Shown here piece after piece: positions 46,158-55,835 of a stretch of DNA of 64,000 bases. The stretch covers positions 62,001 to 126,000 of the forward strand of contig CAIRLC010000002.1 in NCBI GenBank assembly GCA_903879335.1. Reading direction: 5' to 3'. The notes beneath the pieces are model-generated. The model was not told where the DNA came from. It did no database searches and saw only the letters and a program-made list of their open reading frames with translations. The stretch comes from an uncultured Pseudomonadota bacterium (GTDB taxonomy: Bacteria; Pseudomonadota; Gammaproteobacteria; Steroidobacterales; Steroidobacteraceae). Position 1 is the first letter of the stretch. Each line of letters starts with the position of its first letter. The position numbers and the translations under genes were made by a program.

Positions 46158-48419
46158 GTGAAAGTTGAGCCATCTCACGCGACAGCCCGTCGGCCGGTCG
46201 CGGTGACGGTCATGACTGTTCTGGCATTGATCGCAAGTGGCGCCTCGCTGATCTTACTGGCTGCAACCGCCCAAGATGCAACGCGATTTTCGACGCTCCA
46301 ATCATGGCTTTTGATCGTCAATTTACTGGGCGTCGTCGTCCTGATTGGATTGATCGCTCATAAGTTACTTGGCCTAGTTCGCGACTGGCGAAATCGTGTT
46401 CCAGGCTCACGCATGCGGGCTCGAGCGGTTATGACTTTTTCAGGTCTGGCGGTCGTGCCGATCATTATTGTGTACACCTTTTCTGTGAACGCGATAAATC
46501 GGGGCATAGACAGTTGGTTTGACGTGAACGTTGGTCATGGCTTGGAAAGTGCGCTGTCATTGTCGCGTGCTGCGCTCAGTTTGCGTGAGCGTGAATTTTC
46601 TGCCCACACGGCAACCATCGCCGCGGAGATCCGGGGTCGCCCCGAGCTCGGTCTCGTCACCGACCTTGACCGATTGCGTCGCCTTGCGGGCGCCACGGAG
46701 TTGTTACTGGTCGCGGATCACGGGCATATCGTGGCTGCGAGTACTGACTTTAGCAGTACTGCGCTTCCAAAGCCGCCGAGTGAAGATGTTTTGATGGAAG
46801 CGCGCACTCGGGGCAGCTACGCCAATCTCGAACCATCGCCATCCGGCGGGCTCCGCGTGCTCACTGCAGCGATGGTCAGCGCGCGCGTCACGGGTGCTGC
46901 CCGTGTACTCGTGGCGTCTTATCCAGTACCCGAGCAAATGGCTGGTCTGGCGGATCGTGTTCAATCTGCTTATGCAGAATATGGGGTCCGTAGTTACGAG
47001 CGCCCATATCTCAAATCATCGTTCACCTTAACACTCACGATCGTCCTGCTCCTCTCCGCGCTAGGCGCGGTCTATGGCGCGTTTTTCTGGGCTAGTCGAC
47101 TGGTGAAGCCCGTGCAGGACCTGATTGCAGGTACGCAGGCTGTTGGCAAAGGCGACCTAGACCTTCGGCTGTCGCTGCCCTCGCACGACGAAATGGGTCT
47201 GCTGTTCCATTCATTCAATGATATGACGAAGCGCCTCGCCCGCGCCCGCGGTGACGCGGAACGCAGTCGTGGCACGGTCGAACAGGAGAGGGCTCGACTG
47301 GCTGCAATTCTGGCTCGCTTGTCGAGTGGCGTCATCGCGTTGGAGCAGAATCTTGTCATCAGGACCGCAAACGCTGCCGCGGGCAAAATTCTTGATGCGG
47401 ATCTTAGCTCTGCTGTCGGTGTCCGATTGGAGGTTGTCGTTGGTGGCGCGCCCTTAGTGGAACAATTCCTTGCCATCTGTCGACGCCATCTTGATGCGGG
47501 CATGGCCGACTGGCGTGAGCAAGTACAGCTTAAGGCCGATTCGGTACGTAAAGAGCTGATGGTGGCCTGCACCACGTTACCGGGCGTTGACGGAGAACCG
47601 GCGGGACTGATTATTGTCTTTGACGACATCACGTCACAATTGCGGGCCCAACGAGATGCCGCGTGGGGTGAAGTCGCACGGCGACTGGCACACGAAATTA
47701 AGAATCCACTAACACCGATCCAGCTATCGGCAGAACGAATGCGACGACGGTTATTCGACCTATTGCCGGCCAAAGATGCCGAGATACTTGAGCGCGGAAC
47801 TCATACCATCGTGCAGCAAGTTGAAGCAATGAAACAGATGGTGAATGCTTTTTCTGAATACGCGCGTGCTCCGTCTATGGAGCTTACTTCGGTGGACCTC
47901 AACCAAATCGCAACTGAAGTCGCGGAGTTATATCGCGCGACGAGCGCGCCTAGCGGCGCGGGTATCGCGGTGCGGCTGCGTTTAGATCCGTCGTTAGGTA
48001 ATGTCGATGTCGATCGCAACAGAATTCGCCAGATCCTAAATAATTTATTTACGAACGCGGCCGAGGCGCTCGAAGGTAGAAGTGACGGCATCGTCACTGT
48101 CGAGACGCGTCGTCATGTCCTCGGTAACCATCCAGTACTGGAATTGGTTGTCGCCGATAACGGATCAGGCTTTGATCCTGATATTGTTTCGCAGATATTC
48201 GACCCCTATGTCACCAGTAAGCCGAAAGGAACGGGACTTGGGTTGGCTATTGTTAAGAAAATAGTCGATGAGCACGGCGGTCGTATCGCCGCCGACAATT
48301 TGCCGGCAGGCGGGGCGCGAATTGCGATCCTGTTGCCACTAGACGAACCAGCACGAGAGTTCCTAATGGCGAGTAGCCATGACGGGCGGACAACTGATCT
48401 GAGGAGAGAACGGGCATGA
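46158..48419 (+). CDS. ntrY: NtrY-like sensor histidine kinase
   Basis: Membrane histidine kinase of about 753 residues. Several N-terminal transmembrane helices with a periplasmic loop precede a HAMP domain (after the last helix near residue 320), a PAS-like segment (residues ~375-490), then HisKA with phosphorylated His512 (HEIKNPLTPIQ) and an HATPase domain ending with the G-boxes DNGSGFDP and GTGLGLAIVKKI. The GTG start lies just after the DUF4390 stop; an earlier in-frame ATG would overlap it. The end overlaps ntrX by four bases. The pair should be co-expressed. The signal is unknown; the name reflects similarity, not proven nitrogen control. Confidence 0.9.
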   Translation: MKVEPSHATARRPVAVTVMTVLALIASGASLILLAATAQDATRFSTLQSWLLIVNLLGVVVLIGLIAHKLLGLVRDWRNRVPGSRMRARAVMTFSGLAVVPIIIVYTFSVNAINRGIDSWFDVNVGHGLESALSLSRAALSLREREFSAHTATIAAEIRGRPELGLVTDLDRLRRLAGATELLLVADHGHIVAASTDFSSTALPKPPSEDVLMEARTRGSYANLEPSPSGGLRVLTAAMVSARVTGAARVLVASYPVPEQMAGLADRVQSAYAEYGVRSYERPYLKSSFTLTLTIVLLLSALGAVYGAFFWASRLVKPVQDLIAGTQAVGKGDLDLRLSLPSHDEMGLLFHSFNDMTKRLARARGDAERSRGTVEQERARLAAILARLSSGVIALEQNLVIRTANAAAGKILDADLSSAVGVRLEVVVGGAPLVEQFLAICRRHLDAGMADWREQVQLKADSVRKELMVACTTLPGVDGEPAGLIIVFDDITSQLRAQRDAAWGEVARRLAHEIKNPLTPIQLSAERMRRRLFDLLPAKDAEILERGTHTIVQQVEAMKQMVNAFSEYARAPSMELTSVDLNQIATEVAELYRATSAPSGAGIAVRLRLDPSLGNVDVDRNRIRQILNNLFTNAAEALEGRSDGIVTVETRRHVLGNHPVLELVVADNGSGFDPDIVSQIFDPYVTSKPKGTGLGLAIVKKIVDEHGGRIAADNLPAGGARIAILLPLDEPAREFLMASSHDGRTTDLRRERA

Positions 48420-49780
48420 GCGCTCCAAGAATCCTGATCGTGGACGATGAAGCCGATATTCGCAGTACGTTACGGGAAATCCTTGCCGACGAAGGCATGG
48501 AGGTCGATGTAGCTGCAGATGCTGCGCAGGCGCGCGCTGCTCGTGCCCGTCACGAGCCCGACCTAGTCTTGCTTGATATCTGGATGCCTGACACCGACGG
48601 CATTACGTTACTGCGAGAATGGTCTAATCAAGGCAGGCTATCGTGCCCCGTCGTCATGATGTCTGGGCACGGCACCGTAGAAACGGCAGTTGAAGCCACT
48701 CGGCTGGGCGCCTTCGACTTCATTGAAAAGCCGCTGTCACTGACGAAGGTGCTACGGGTTGTAGAAAAAGCCTTGGACGCAGGTCGTCGCAAGAGAACGG
48801 TATCACGTGCCTTGTTGCCACCGTTGGTAGCTCCAGTTGGCAAGAGTCGACTCATGCAACAGTTGCGCGAGCAGATTCAGCAAATCGGAACTCGCGACAC
48901 AACAGTACTATTTGTCGGTGAAAATGGCACCGGTCGCGAGGCATTTGCCCGCTACTTACATTCCGTTGGTCCACGTGCGGGCCAGCCTTTCGTTACCGTG
49001 GCTGGCGGAAGCCTAGAGGATGCGACGCTGCTGGAGCGCTTGCATGGGCGAGAGGAGGGTGGAGTTGTCGAGCCCGGCATTTACGACCAGGCGCGTGGCG
49101 GCACCTTGTATTTATCCGGACTTGAGGACTTTTCGCCCGCTGCGCAGAAGATTATCGCTGCAACTCTGGATGCCGGCAGTTTCGTGCGCGTAGGAAGCAC
49201 GCGGCCACAATTACTGGATGTGAGACTTGTCTCATGCGCGCAGCCCGGTCTTGAGCTCAAGCATGTGCCGGAGCCTTTTCGCCGTGATTTGCTCGCGCAT
49301 TTAAGTTTGATCACCTTGAAAGTTCCCCCCTTACGCGACTATGCGGAGGATGTTCCTGAACTTCTGCGACACTACGTAGACCGTCTGGTCGAAGAGCAGG
49401 GGCTGCCGTTACGTCGATTTGGTGTTGCGGCACAGAACCGTCTTCGGAATTACCCTTGGCCCGGCAACATGAGCGAGTTAAAGAATCTCGTCCATAGAAT
49501 GCTCTTGCTCGGCGGTGATGAAGAAATTCGCTTAGAAGAAATCGAACGCGAGTTGGCCGCGCAACTTCCCAATGATGAGCCTTTGGTGAAACAAGATTTG
49601 CTTGGTTTGCCATTGCGCGAAGCTCGCGAGGCTTTCGAGCGTGCGTACCTTCAGCAGCAATTACTTTTGTGTAACGGCAAGGTCGGTCAATTGGCTAAAC
49701 GCGTGGGGATGGAACGTACGCATCTATATAGAAAGCTTCGGTCTCTTGGTGTCGACTTCCGCCATGGATCTGACGACTAA
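48416..49780 (+). CDS. ntrX: NtrX-like response regulator with degenerate AAA+ domain
   Basis: Response regulator of 454 residues, partner of the preceding kinase. The receiver has Asp54 (LLDIWMPDTDG). The central sigma54-activator domain is present in outline but its function residues are changed: Walker A is GENGTGRE (168-175) with Arg174 for Lys; the GAFTGA segment is replaced by HGREEGGVVEPG (210-221). Walker B reads LYLSGLEDF (Ser-Gly for Asp-Glu), and the sensor II motif reads WPGNMSELKN with Ser for Arg. The C-terminal Fis-type HTH (residues ~408-448) is intact. It should bind DNA but probably cannot hydrolyse ATP or contact sigma54. Its stop overlaps the next gene by one base. Confidence 0.9.
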   Translation: MSAPRILIVDDEADIRSTLREILADEGMEVDVAADAAQARAARARHEPDLVLLDIWMPDTDGITLLREWSNQGRLSCPVVMMSGHGTVETAVEATRLGAFDFIEKPLSLTKVLRVVEKALDAGRRKRTVSRALLPPLVAPVGKSRLMQQLREQIQQIGTRDTTVLFVGENGTGREAFARYLHSVGPRAGQPFVTVAGGSLEDATLLERLHGREEGGVVEPGIYDQARGGTLYLSGLEDFSPAAQKIIAATLDAGSFVRVGSTRPQLLDVRLVSCAQPGLELKHVPEPFRRDLLAHLSLITLKVPPLRDYAEDVPELLRHYVDRLVEEQGLPLRRFGVAAQNRLRNYPWPGNMSELKNLVHRMLLLGGDEEIRLEEIERELAAQLPNDEPLVKQDLLGLPLREAREAFERAYLQQQLLLCNGKVGQLAKRVGMERTHLYRKLRSLGVDFRHGSDD

Positions 49781-51015
49781 TGGTAAATGTTGGCGATTCA
49801 CCGCCCAGGCGTGCAGCGATTGTTTTCATCCTGGGCACGATCGTCCTTGACGTATTGGCTTTTGGATTGATCGCACCGGTTTTGCCGGTTTTGATCCAAT
49901 CATTTTGTGGCGGCGATACCGGGGTGGCTGCGGCCACGTATGGGCTGTTTGCAACCGCGTGGGCGGTGATGCAGTTTTTGTGGTCGCCAATGATGGGCGT
50001 TTTGTCGGATCGTTTTGGGCGACGTCCAGTGCTGCTCATCTCGCTGGGCGGCTTAGGTCTCGATTATATTTTGATGGCGCTAGCACCGACTTTGACGTGG
50101 CTATTCGTCGGACGCGTCATCTCAGGGATTACCGCCGCCACCTATTCGACGGCTTCCGCCTACGTAACCGATATCACCCCCCGCGAGAAACGCGCGGCCG
50201 CTTACGGCTACATCGGTGCTGCCTGGGGGATCGGCTTTGTCGTAGCTCCTGCAATTGGCGGAATCTTAGGTGAATTAAATCCGCGGCTTCCATTTTGGGT
50301 AGCTGCGCTTCTCACACTGGCGAATACGTTGTACGGCTGGTTTGTCGTGCCAGAGTCTCTGCCGCTTGAGAACCGCAATCCATTCTCATGGCGTCGGGCT
50401 AACCCGTTTGGGTCTCTCGTGTTGATTCGTGCACGACGCGGATTGGCGGGTCTTTTCACCATGCAGACCTTGCACATCATTGCCCACTATTCGTTGCCGA
50501 GTGTTTTTGTCCTCTATGCCACACACCGATACCATTGGTCTCTCGGCCAAATTGGTTGGGCCCTAGGATTCATGGGCGCCTGTACAGCGATCGTGCAGGG
50601 CGCTCTGATTGGACCGACGGTTCGATGGTTCGGCGAGCGCAAGAGTCTATTGATTGGACTCGTCGCTGAGACTCTCGGATATGCGGGCTATGCCCTCGCA
50701 CCCACTAGCACTTGGTTTCTGATGGCTATTCCGTTTGGCGCGCTCGGCGGACTCTACAGCGCATCCTCGCAAACCCTAATGGCACATCGCGTGCGTGCTG
50801 AGGAGCAGGGGGAATTGCAGGGAGCCTCGTCGAGCCTCATGGGCTTGGCTGGAATCGTAGGACCGGAAATTTTCGCTGGTAGTTTTGCGTTTGCGCTCGG
50901 AGCCAGTAACATCCAGATACCGGGTCTGCCGTTCTTGATTGCGTCGCTACTCACAGCCTCGGCTTTCGGTGTTGCAGTCATCGCAACCCGTCCTCGATTC
51001 TCCCGCGAGGCTTAA
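49780..51015 (+). CDS. Tet-like MFS efflux transporter (TCR family)
   Basis: Twelve-helix antiporter of 411 residues in the TetA-like group. MFS motif A reads GVLSDRFGRRPVLL, with the usual beginning FILGTIVLDVLAFGLIAPVLP; the second half includes SSLMGLAGIVGP. It is chromosomal and not linked to a TetR repressor, so a housekeeping drug or metabolite exporter is more likely than acquired tetracycline resistance. Its ATG overlaps the ntrX stop by one base, suggesting co-transcription with the two-component pair. The 3' end overlaps the convergent SPOR gene by four bases. Confidence 0.87.
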   Translation: MVNVGDSPPRRAAIVFILGTIVLDVLAFGLIAPVLPVLIQSFCGGDTGVAAATYGLFATAWAVMQFLWSPMMGVLSDRFGRRPVLLISLGGLGLDYILMALAPTLTWLFVGRVISGITAATYSTASAYVTDITPREKRAAAYGYIGAAWGIGFVVAPAIGGILGELNPRLPFWVAALLTLANTLYGWFVVPESLPLENRNPFSWRRANPFGSLVLIRARRGLAGLFTMQTLHIIAHYSLPSVFVLYATHRYHWSLGQIGWALGFMGACTAIVQGALIGPTVRWFGERKSLLIGLVAETLGYAGYALAPTSTWFLMAIPFGALGGLYSASSQTLMAHRVRAEEQGELQGASSSLMGLAGIVGPEIFAGSFAFALGASNIQIPGLPFLIASLLTASAFGVAVIATRPRFSREA

Positions 51016-51578
51016 TCCGATATCCGCATTTGCGTCGACTCGATTTCTGCCGACCGCAGTCGGCCACGAATCTTATTGAGTTCATCAAGGCTCTTGAATG
51101 GACCCACTCGGACTCTGAAAAAAGTTTGATCGTTGGTGGTTACCGTCTGAATCTTAGATTCAACGCCTATCATGGCGAGCCTGGCGCGCTGCTTATCGGC
51201 CTCGGATTCAGTGTGGTAAGCCGCGATCTGTAGCACGTACGTGCCGGGCCGAAGTTCCGGCACGGGTCGTGCCTCATGACGTGCCTCAGGCGCCTTCTCG
51301 AGAATTTCAACGCTGTTGTTCTTGAGTTTTTTATCGTAGGTGTAAGGTCCCGCAATACCCGGATCCATTTCCGGCAGATCGCTTTCCGAAATCGGCGCCC
51401 GCTTATTGGTTTTGGTTGCTGCGACCTCAGGTGCTGGCCGATTTTTCACGTGCGTATAGATGCTCATCAAGGCCAATCCAGCGCCGAGGCCAACGAGTGC
51501 CCATAACCATCCGGCAGTCCCTTTTTTGGACGGCGCTCGGCGCGTCGCGCCTTTGCGGTAATCGCGTGATTGAGTCAC
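51012..51578 (-). CDS. SPOR domain cell-division-type protein
   Basis: Bitopic protein of 188 residues: cytoplasmic basic N-terminus, one transmembrane helix (residues ~22-42), linker, and a C-terminal SPOR domain (residues ~112-188; YVLQIAAYHTESEADKQRARL and FFRVRVGPFKSLDELNKIR). SPOR domains bind denuded glycan at the septum; this gene beside argS is the FtsN-like protein of many proteobacteria. Start is GTG, overlapping the argS stop by four bases. Confidence 0.9.
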   Translation of the reverse strand: MTQSRDYRKGATRRAPSKKGTAGWLWALVGLGAGLALMSIYTHVKNRPAPEVAATKTNKRAPISESDLPEMDPGIAGPYTYDKKLKNNSVEILEKAPEARHEARPVPELRPGTYVLQIAAYHTESEADKQRARLAMIGVESKIQTVTTNDQTFFRVRVGPFKSLDELNKIRGRLRSAEIESTQMRISD

Positions 51579-53458
51579 ATGCTATCCGGTGCAGAGACGC
51601 CAAGAATCGACAGGCCATTTCGCAAGACCTGACGTGCTGCCGTGAACAGGCTCAGTCGTGCCTCACGCGTGGCCGCGTCTTCCACAATGACGCGCAAATC
51701 GGGATTTTCATTGCCCGCTGAATAAGCGCCGTGGAAGTCATTAGCCAGATCGCGCAGATAGTTGACCAGCGTATGCGGTGATCGCGTGGCCGCAGCCAAC
51801 GAAATCACTTCGGGGTAACGTGTCATCGCGACCATCAAGCGACGCTCATGGGGGTGCACTAGGCGATCGAGCGACGACCGACCAATCGTCGGTTCGTGGC
51901 TGAGTCCACGGTCGGCCAGTTGGCGCAAAACGCTGGCAACTCGGGCGTGCGCATACTGAATGTAATAAACCGGATTCTCGGTGCTTCGAGATTTGGCCAA
52001 TTCCAAGTCGAAGTCCAGGGTCTGGTCATGCGTGCGCATGACGAAATAGAAACGGCAGGCATCGTTACCCACTTCGTGTCGCAGTTGGCGAAGTGTTACG
52101 AAGTTGCCCTCACGTTTGCCCATCGCGACTTTTACGTCACCCCGATAGAGATTGACGAGCTGTAAGAGCGTCACCTCTAGCGAGTCAGGCGGTTCACCCA
52201 TGGCGGCCAAACCGCCCCGAACACGCGCCACGTAACCGTGATGGTCGGCGCCGAGCACGTCAATTAAGCGATCGTAGCCGCGCAGTCGCTTGTCGAGATG
52301 GTAGGCGATATCCGATGCAAAGTAGGTTCTAACTCCATTTTCCCGCTCAACGACACGGTCTTCGTCATCTCCAAAAGCGCTCGCACGGAACCAGAGTGCT
52401 CCATCTTTGCGATAGGTGTGGTCGGCTTGCTCGAGACGTCGAAGCGCTTCATCAATCGCGCCACTCGTCGCGAGCGAGCGTTCGGAATACCAGCGATCAA
52501 ACGTGACGCCCATTTCGGCAAGATCGCCGCGAATATCTGCAACCATGCCGGCTAGGGCGTGATCGACGACCGTATTGAAGCCGGATTCGCCGAGAAGGGC
52601 TCGCATCCGAGCTATCAGGGCATCAATATAGACTTCCTTATCCCCACCCGCCGGTTCGTCGGCGGGTAAATCTGCCAACACTTCGTCAGCAGAGCGGCGG
52701 AACTTTTGCGAATAGGTCGCTTCAAGGGATGCAGCGATCGGTAGCAGGTATTCGCCCTTGTAGCCGTTAGACGGCAAGTTCACCGGCTCGCCAATGCGTT
52801 CTAGGTAGCGCGTCCAAACGCTGACCGTCAGGATGTCGACCTGGCGGCCGGCGTCGTTGATGTAGTACTCGCGGTGGACGGTATGACCGGCTGCCGACAG
52901 CAAATTAGCCAGCGCCGCGCCGTATGCCGCGTGGCGACCATGGCCCACGTGTAGTGGGCCGGTTGGGTTTGCCGACACAAATTCGAGCAGAATCTTTTCT
53001 CCGCTGCTCGACGGTCGACGCCCGTAGTCTGCGCCGCGATCCAGGATCGATCGGACCTCAGCATGATAGGCCGAATCCGACAAATAAAAATTGATAAACC
53101 CCGGTCCGGCGATCTCAACCTTGAGCACCGACGGATCTTGGGGCAGCGCCGCCACAATGGCTTCTGCGAGTTGCCGCGGATTGCGGCGGGCTGCTTTTGC
53201 GTAGCGCATCGCGACGTTGCTGGCATAGTCCCCGTAGCTTGAGTCACGCGTGCGCTCAACCTCGGGTGTGAGGTTGCGCGCCTCCGCAGTAAGGGTGTCG
53301 TCGGGTAGAGCGGCGAGGGCCGCACCGATCAGTCTTTCAATCGTCGCTTTCAAAGGATTTTCCGGGGTCTTAGGAGCGCGGGAATAAGGCTTGAATTCTA
53401 CCGGAATCGGTTGCTTGGGCGAGGGTCTGTCGTCAGGTGACTTCCAGTGGGTCGACAT
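51575..53458 (-). CDS. argS: Arginyl-tRNA synthetase
   Basis: Class I synthetase charging tRNA-Arg. HIGH-type motif in FVSANPTGPLHVGHGRH, with the DALR C-terminal domain (YAHARVASVLRQL). The KMSKS position is VKVAMGKREGNF, in which the usual KMS is replaced by MGK as in many ArgRS. The frame allows two starts: ATG 53458, used here, overlaps the priA end by 26 bases and gives a 35-residue Pro-rich N-extension; TTG 53353 gives the usual family start (MKATIERLIGAAL). The second is biologically likely. The end is coupled to the SPOR gene. Confidence 0.94.
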   Translation of the reverse strand: MSTHWKSPDDRPSPKQPIPVEFKPYSRAPKTPENPLKATIERLIGAALAALPDDTLTAEARNLTPEVERTRDSSYGDYASNVAMRYAKAARRNPRQLAEAIVAALPQDPSVLKVEIAGPGFINFYLSDSAYHAEVRSILDRGADYGRRPSSSGEKILLEFVSANPTGPLHVGHGRHAAYGAALANLLSAAGHTVHREYYINDAGRQVDILTVSVWTRYLERIGEPVNLPSNGYKGEYLLPIAASLEATYSQKFRRSADEVLADLPADEPAGGDKEVYIDALIARMRALLGESGFNTVVDHALAGMVADIRGDLAEMGVTFDRWYSERSLATSGAIDEALRRLEQADHTYRKDGALWFRASAFGDDEDRVVERENGVRTYFASDIAYHLDKRLRGYDRLIDVLGADHHGYVARVRGGLAAMGEPPDSLEVTLLQLVNLYRGDVKVAMGKREGNFVTLRQLRHEVGNDACRFYFVMRTHDQTLDFDLELAKSRSTENPVYYIQYAHARVASVLRQLADRGLSHEPTIGRSSLDRLVHPHERRLMVAMTRYPEVISLAAATRSPHTLVNYLRDLANDFHGAYSAGNENPDLRVIVEDAATREARLSLFTAARQVLRNGLSILGVSAPDSM

Positions 53459-55643
53459 CAATCGACCAGCGGACACGCCGAGCCTCCGGCAGTGCCTCAA
53501 CGGTGGGCAACCAAGCGCTCAGAAAATGGTGCAATGGTGCGCGTTGCGAGCTTTCAAGCAGTAACTGAGCCCGATAGCGTCCCGCTCGGCGCTCCATGAC
53601 GGAACTGACCGGGCCCAAGAGCCGAATGGGGCCACCCACCGGTGCGGTGCGCAGCGCGGCTTGCAAAAATGTCATGGCGTCTGCCCGCTCGGGGGAATCC
53701 GCTCGCAACACGGCGAGCCGAGCGTACGGCGGCCATCCTGCCGCGAGGCGTTCCTCAAGCGCACTTTGAGCGAAGCCGACATACCCTTCGGTGACAAGCC
53801 TCTGTAAAAGAGGGTGCTCGGGGCATGCGCTTTGAATATAGACCTCGCCGGGGCGGCTGCCACGGCCGGCGCGGCCGGATACCTGCACGATGCTTTGCGC
53901 GAGGCGCTCGCTAGCCCGAAAGTCCGTCCCAAACAGTCCCTGGTCGGCATTCAGGACGACGACTAGAGACACGTCTGGGAAGTCGTGACCTTTAGTCAGC
54001 ATCTGTGTGCCCACCAGAATCCTGGCCTCTCCGGAATGCACCCGGTCTAAGGCCTCTTCAATCTCGCCTCGGCCTTGAATGGTGTCTCGATCGATGCGTA
54101 CGACTGGGATTCCTGGGAAGAGCTCGTCTAAACCGTCTTCGATCCGTTCGGTGCCCTGACCCACTGGCCTCAACTCATTGGAGCACCGCGGGCAGGCGAA
54201 GGGTACGGCAGCCTGGGCCCCGCAGTGGTGACAGATCAGTAGTTGCCGCCGCATATGCACCGTCATCCGGGCATCACAGGATTCGCACGGCGCCGACCAA
54301 CTGCAGCCCGGGCAGAATAAGGTCGGCGCATATCCGCGCCGATTCAGATAAATCAGTGCTTGGCCACCGCTTGCAAGGTGACGCTCAATCGCCATGACCG
54401 TCGGGGTGGCGATCCCATGGCGTTCTTCGTGAATGCGAAGGTCAACGACCGTCGTGCGCGGAACGCCGGCGGCGCCGGCGCGTTCCGGCATGGTCAGCAA
54501 CCGATAGAGTCCAGTCTGTGCATGTTGCAGGGTTTCTAAGGATGGCGTTGCCGAGCCTAGAACGATGGGAACTTTTTCACGCTGCGCGCGCAATAGCGCT
54601 AGGTCTCGGGCCGAGTATCGGAACCCCTCTTGTTGTTTATACGACGGGTCATGCTCCTCATCGATGATCAGGATACCGAGCCGCGCTAATGGCACGAACA
54701 CCGCAGATCGCGTGCCAATCACAATCGGTGCGCGGCCAGTCCTCGCGAGGCGCCACATCGCTAGCCGATCAGTGTCGGTCAGCCCCGAGTGTAAGATCGC
54801 AATGGGCGTATCAAAACGGGCCCTGAAGCGCGCAACGGCTTGAGGGGTCAACGCGATTTCCGGGACCAGCACGAGGGCTTGTTTTCCGGCAGCGACGACA
54901 GTTTCGATGGTTCGCAGATAAACTTCAGTCTTGCCGCTGCCGGTGACACCCTGCAGCAAGAACGGTGAGAAGTGCCCAAATGCGGCATTAATCGTTTCGA
55001 TGGCTTCCGCTTGCGCGGCTGTCGGTTCGGGTCTTTCCCCGATTGCGCCGGGCGAAAGCGCTTGGCCGGCACTCTCGACCTCGTAAGCCTCAATCCAACC
55101 CTTAGCGATCAGGCCGCGCAGCGCAGCCCGCCCACCCTCGCCGAGCGCCTCAATGTCGGTGAGATCCAGCTCGCCACGCGTGCTCAGCCGTTCCACCAAG
55201 GCGCGCTGCCGATGGCCGAACCGAGTCCGTCCAGAGATCGCCTCAAGGCCCTGAGGTGACAGTCGCCAGCGGGGTTCCATGGCATTGAGGGGCCGACCCA
55301 AGCGCAGCCCGGACGGCAGCGCGGCGCTGCACGCTTCGCCAATCGGATGGTGGTAATAGTCCGCCGCGAAACGAACCAAGCCGAGAGTTACTGGGTCAAG
55401 GACAGGTTCGGTATCCAACAGGGCGGTTGCCGAGCGCAAGCGGCTATCCGGCACGTCGCTGCGCTCGACCACCTCGAGCACTAGACCGACCAGTTGACGC
55501 CGGCCAAATGGCACTTCCACACGCATACCGGGCTCGACCGCGGCCGCACCTGCTGGCGCTCGATAGTCAAACAGGCGCCTTAATGGCGCATCAAGGGCGA
55601 CACGCAGTATCGATGTGGGCGGTGTGGCTGGAGTCTCGGACAC
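53433..55643 (-). CDS. priA: Primosomal protein N' (replication restart helicase)
   Basis: 736 residues. Walker A GVTGSGKT (232-239), DEEHD box, helicase C-terminal motifs including QMLTKGHDFPDV and VSGRAGRG, and the zinc-binding Cys set (CPGCSWSAPCESC, CHHCG, CPRCS). These identify PriA. N-terminal 3'-DNA-binding domain begins RVALDAPLRRLFDYRAP. Start GTG. It is upstream of argS and divergent from the sigma factor gene by about 190 bases. Confidence 0.97.
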   Translation of the reverse strand: MSETPATPPTSILRVALDAPLRRLFDYRAPAGAAAVEPGMRVEVPFGRRQLVGLVLEVVERSDVPDSRLRSATALLDTEPVLDPVTLGLVRFAADYYHHPIGEACSAALPSGLRLGRPLNAMEPRWRLSPQGLEAISGRTRFGHRQRALVERLSTRGELDLTDIEALGEGGRAALRGLIAKGWIEAYEVESAGQALSPGAIGERPEPTAAQAEAIETINAAFGHFSPFLLQGVTGSGKTEVYLRTIETVVAAGKQALVLVPEIALTPQAVARFRARFDTPIAILHSGLTDTDRLAMWRLARTGRAPIVIGTRSAVFVPLARLGILIIDEEHDPSYKQQEGFRYSARDLALLRAQREKVPIVLGSATPSLETLQHAQTGLYRLLTMPERAGAAGVPRTTVVDLRIHEERHGIATPTVMAIERHLASGGQALIYLNRRGYAPTLFCPGCSWSAPCESCDARMTVHMRRQLLICHHCGAQAAVPFACPRCSNELRPVGQGTERIEDGLDELFPGIPVVRIDRDTIQGRGEIEEALDRVHSGEARILVGTQMLTKGHDFPDVSLVVVLNADQGLFGTDFRASERLAQSIVQVSGRAGRGSRPGEVYIQSACPEHPLLQRLVTEGYVGFAQSALEERLAAGWPPYARLAVLRADSPERADAMTFLQAALRTAPVGGPIRLLGPVSSVMERRAGRYRAQLLLESSQRAPLHHFLSAWLPTVEALPEARRVRWSIDVDPLEVT

Positions 55644-55835
55644 GGGGACATTGTCAACGCTGGGAGTAGAGGGCCGTTATACCGACCTAGCCCCTAGGGA
55701 GCCAGCCGCCTCTTTTTGGATGCGCCCATTGTTTCGGATCCGGTGGCTCCGGGTCGTGTCTGCTACCCTTGTGATTACGGAGTCCAACCGTGCACCGATT
55801 GGGAGACTCAAGTCGGAATCAGGACGGAATTTGGA

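Noticed and set aside
47072-47773. Minus-strand frame of 233 codons opposite ntrY
   Set aside because: Ser/Arg/Ala-rich shadow; the opposite frame has HAMP, PAS and HisKA motifs.
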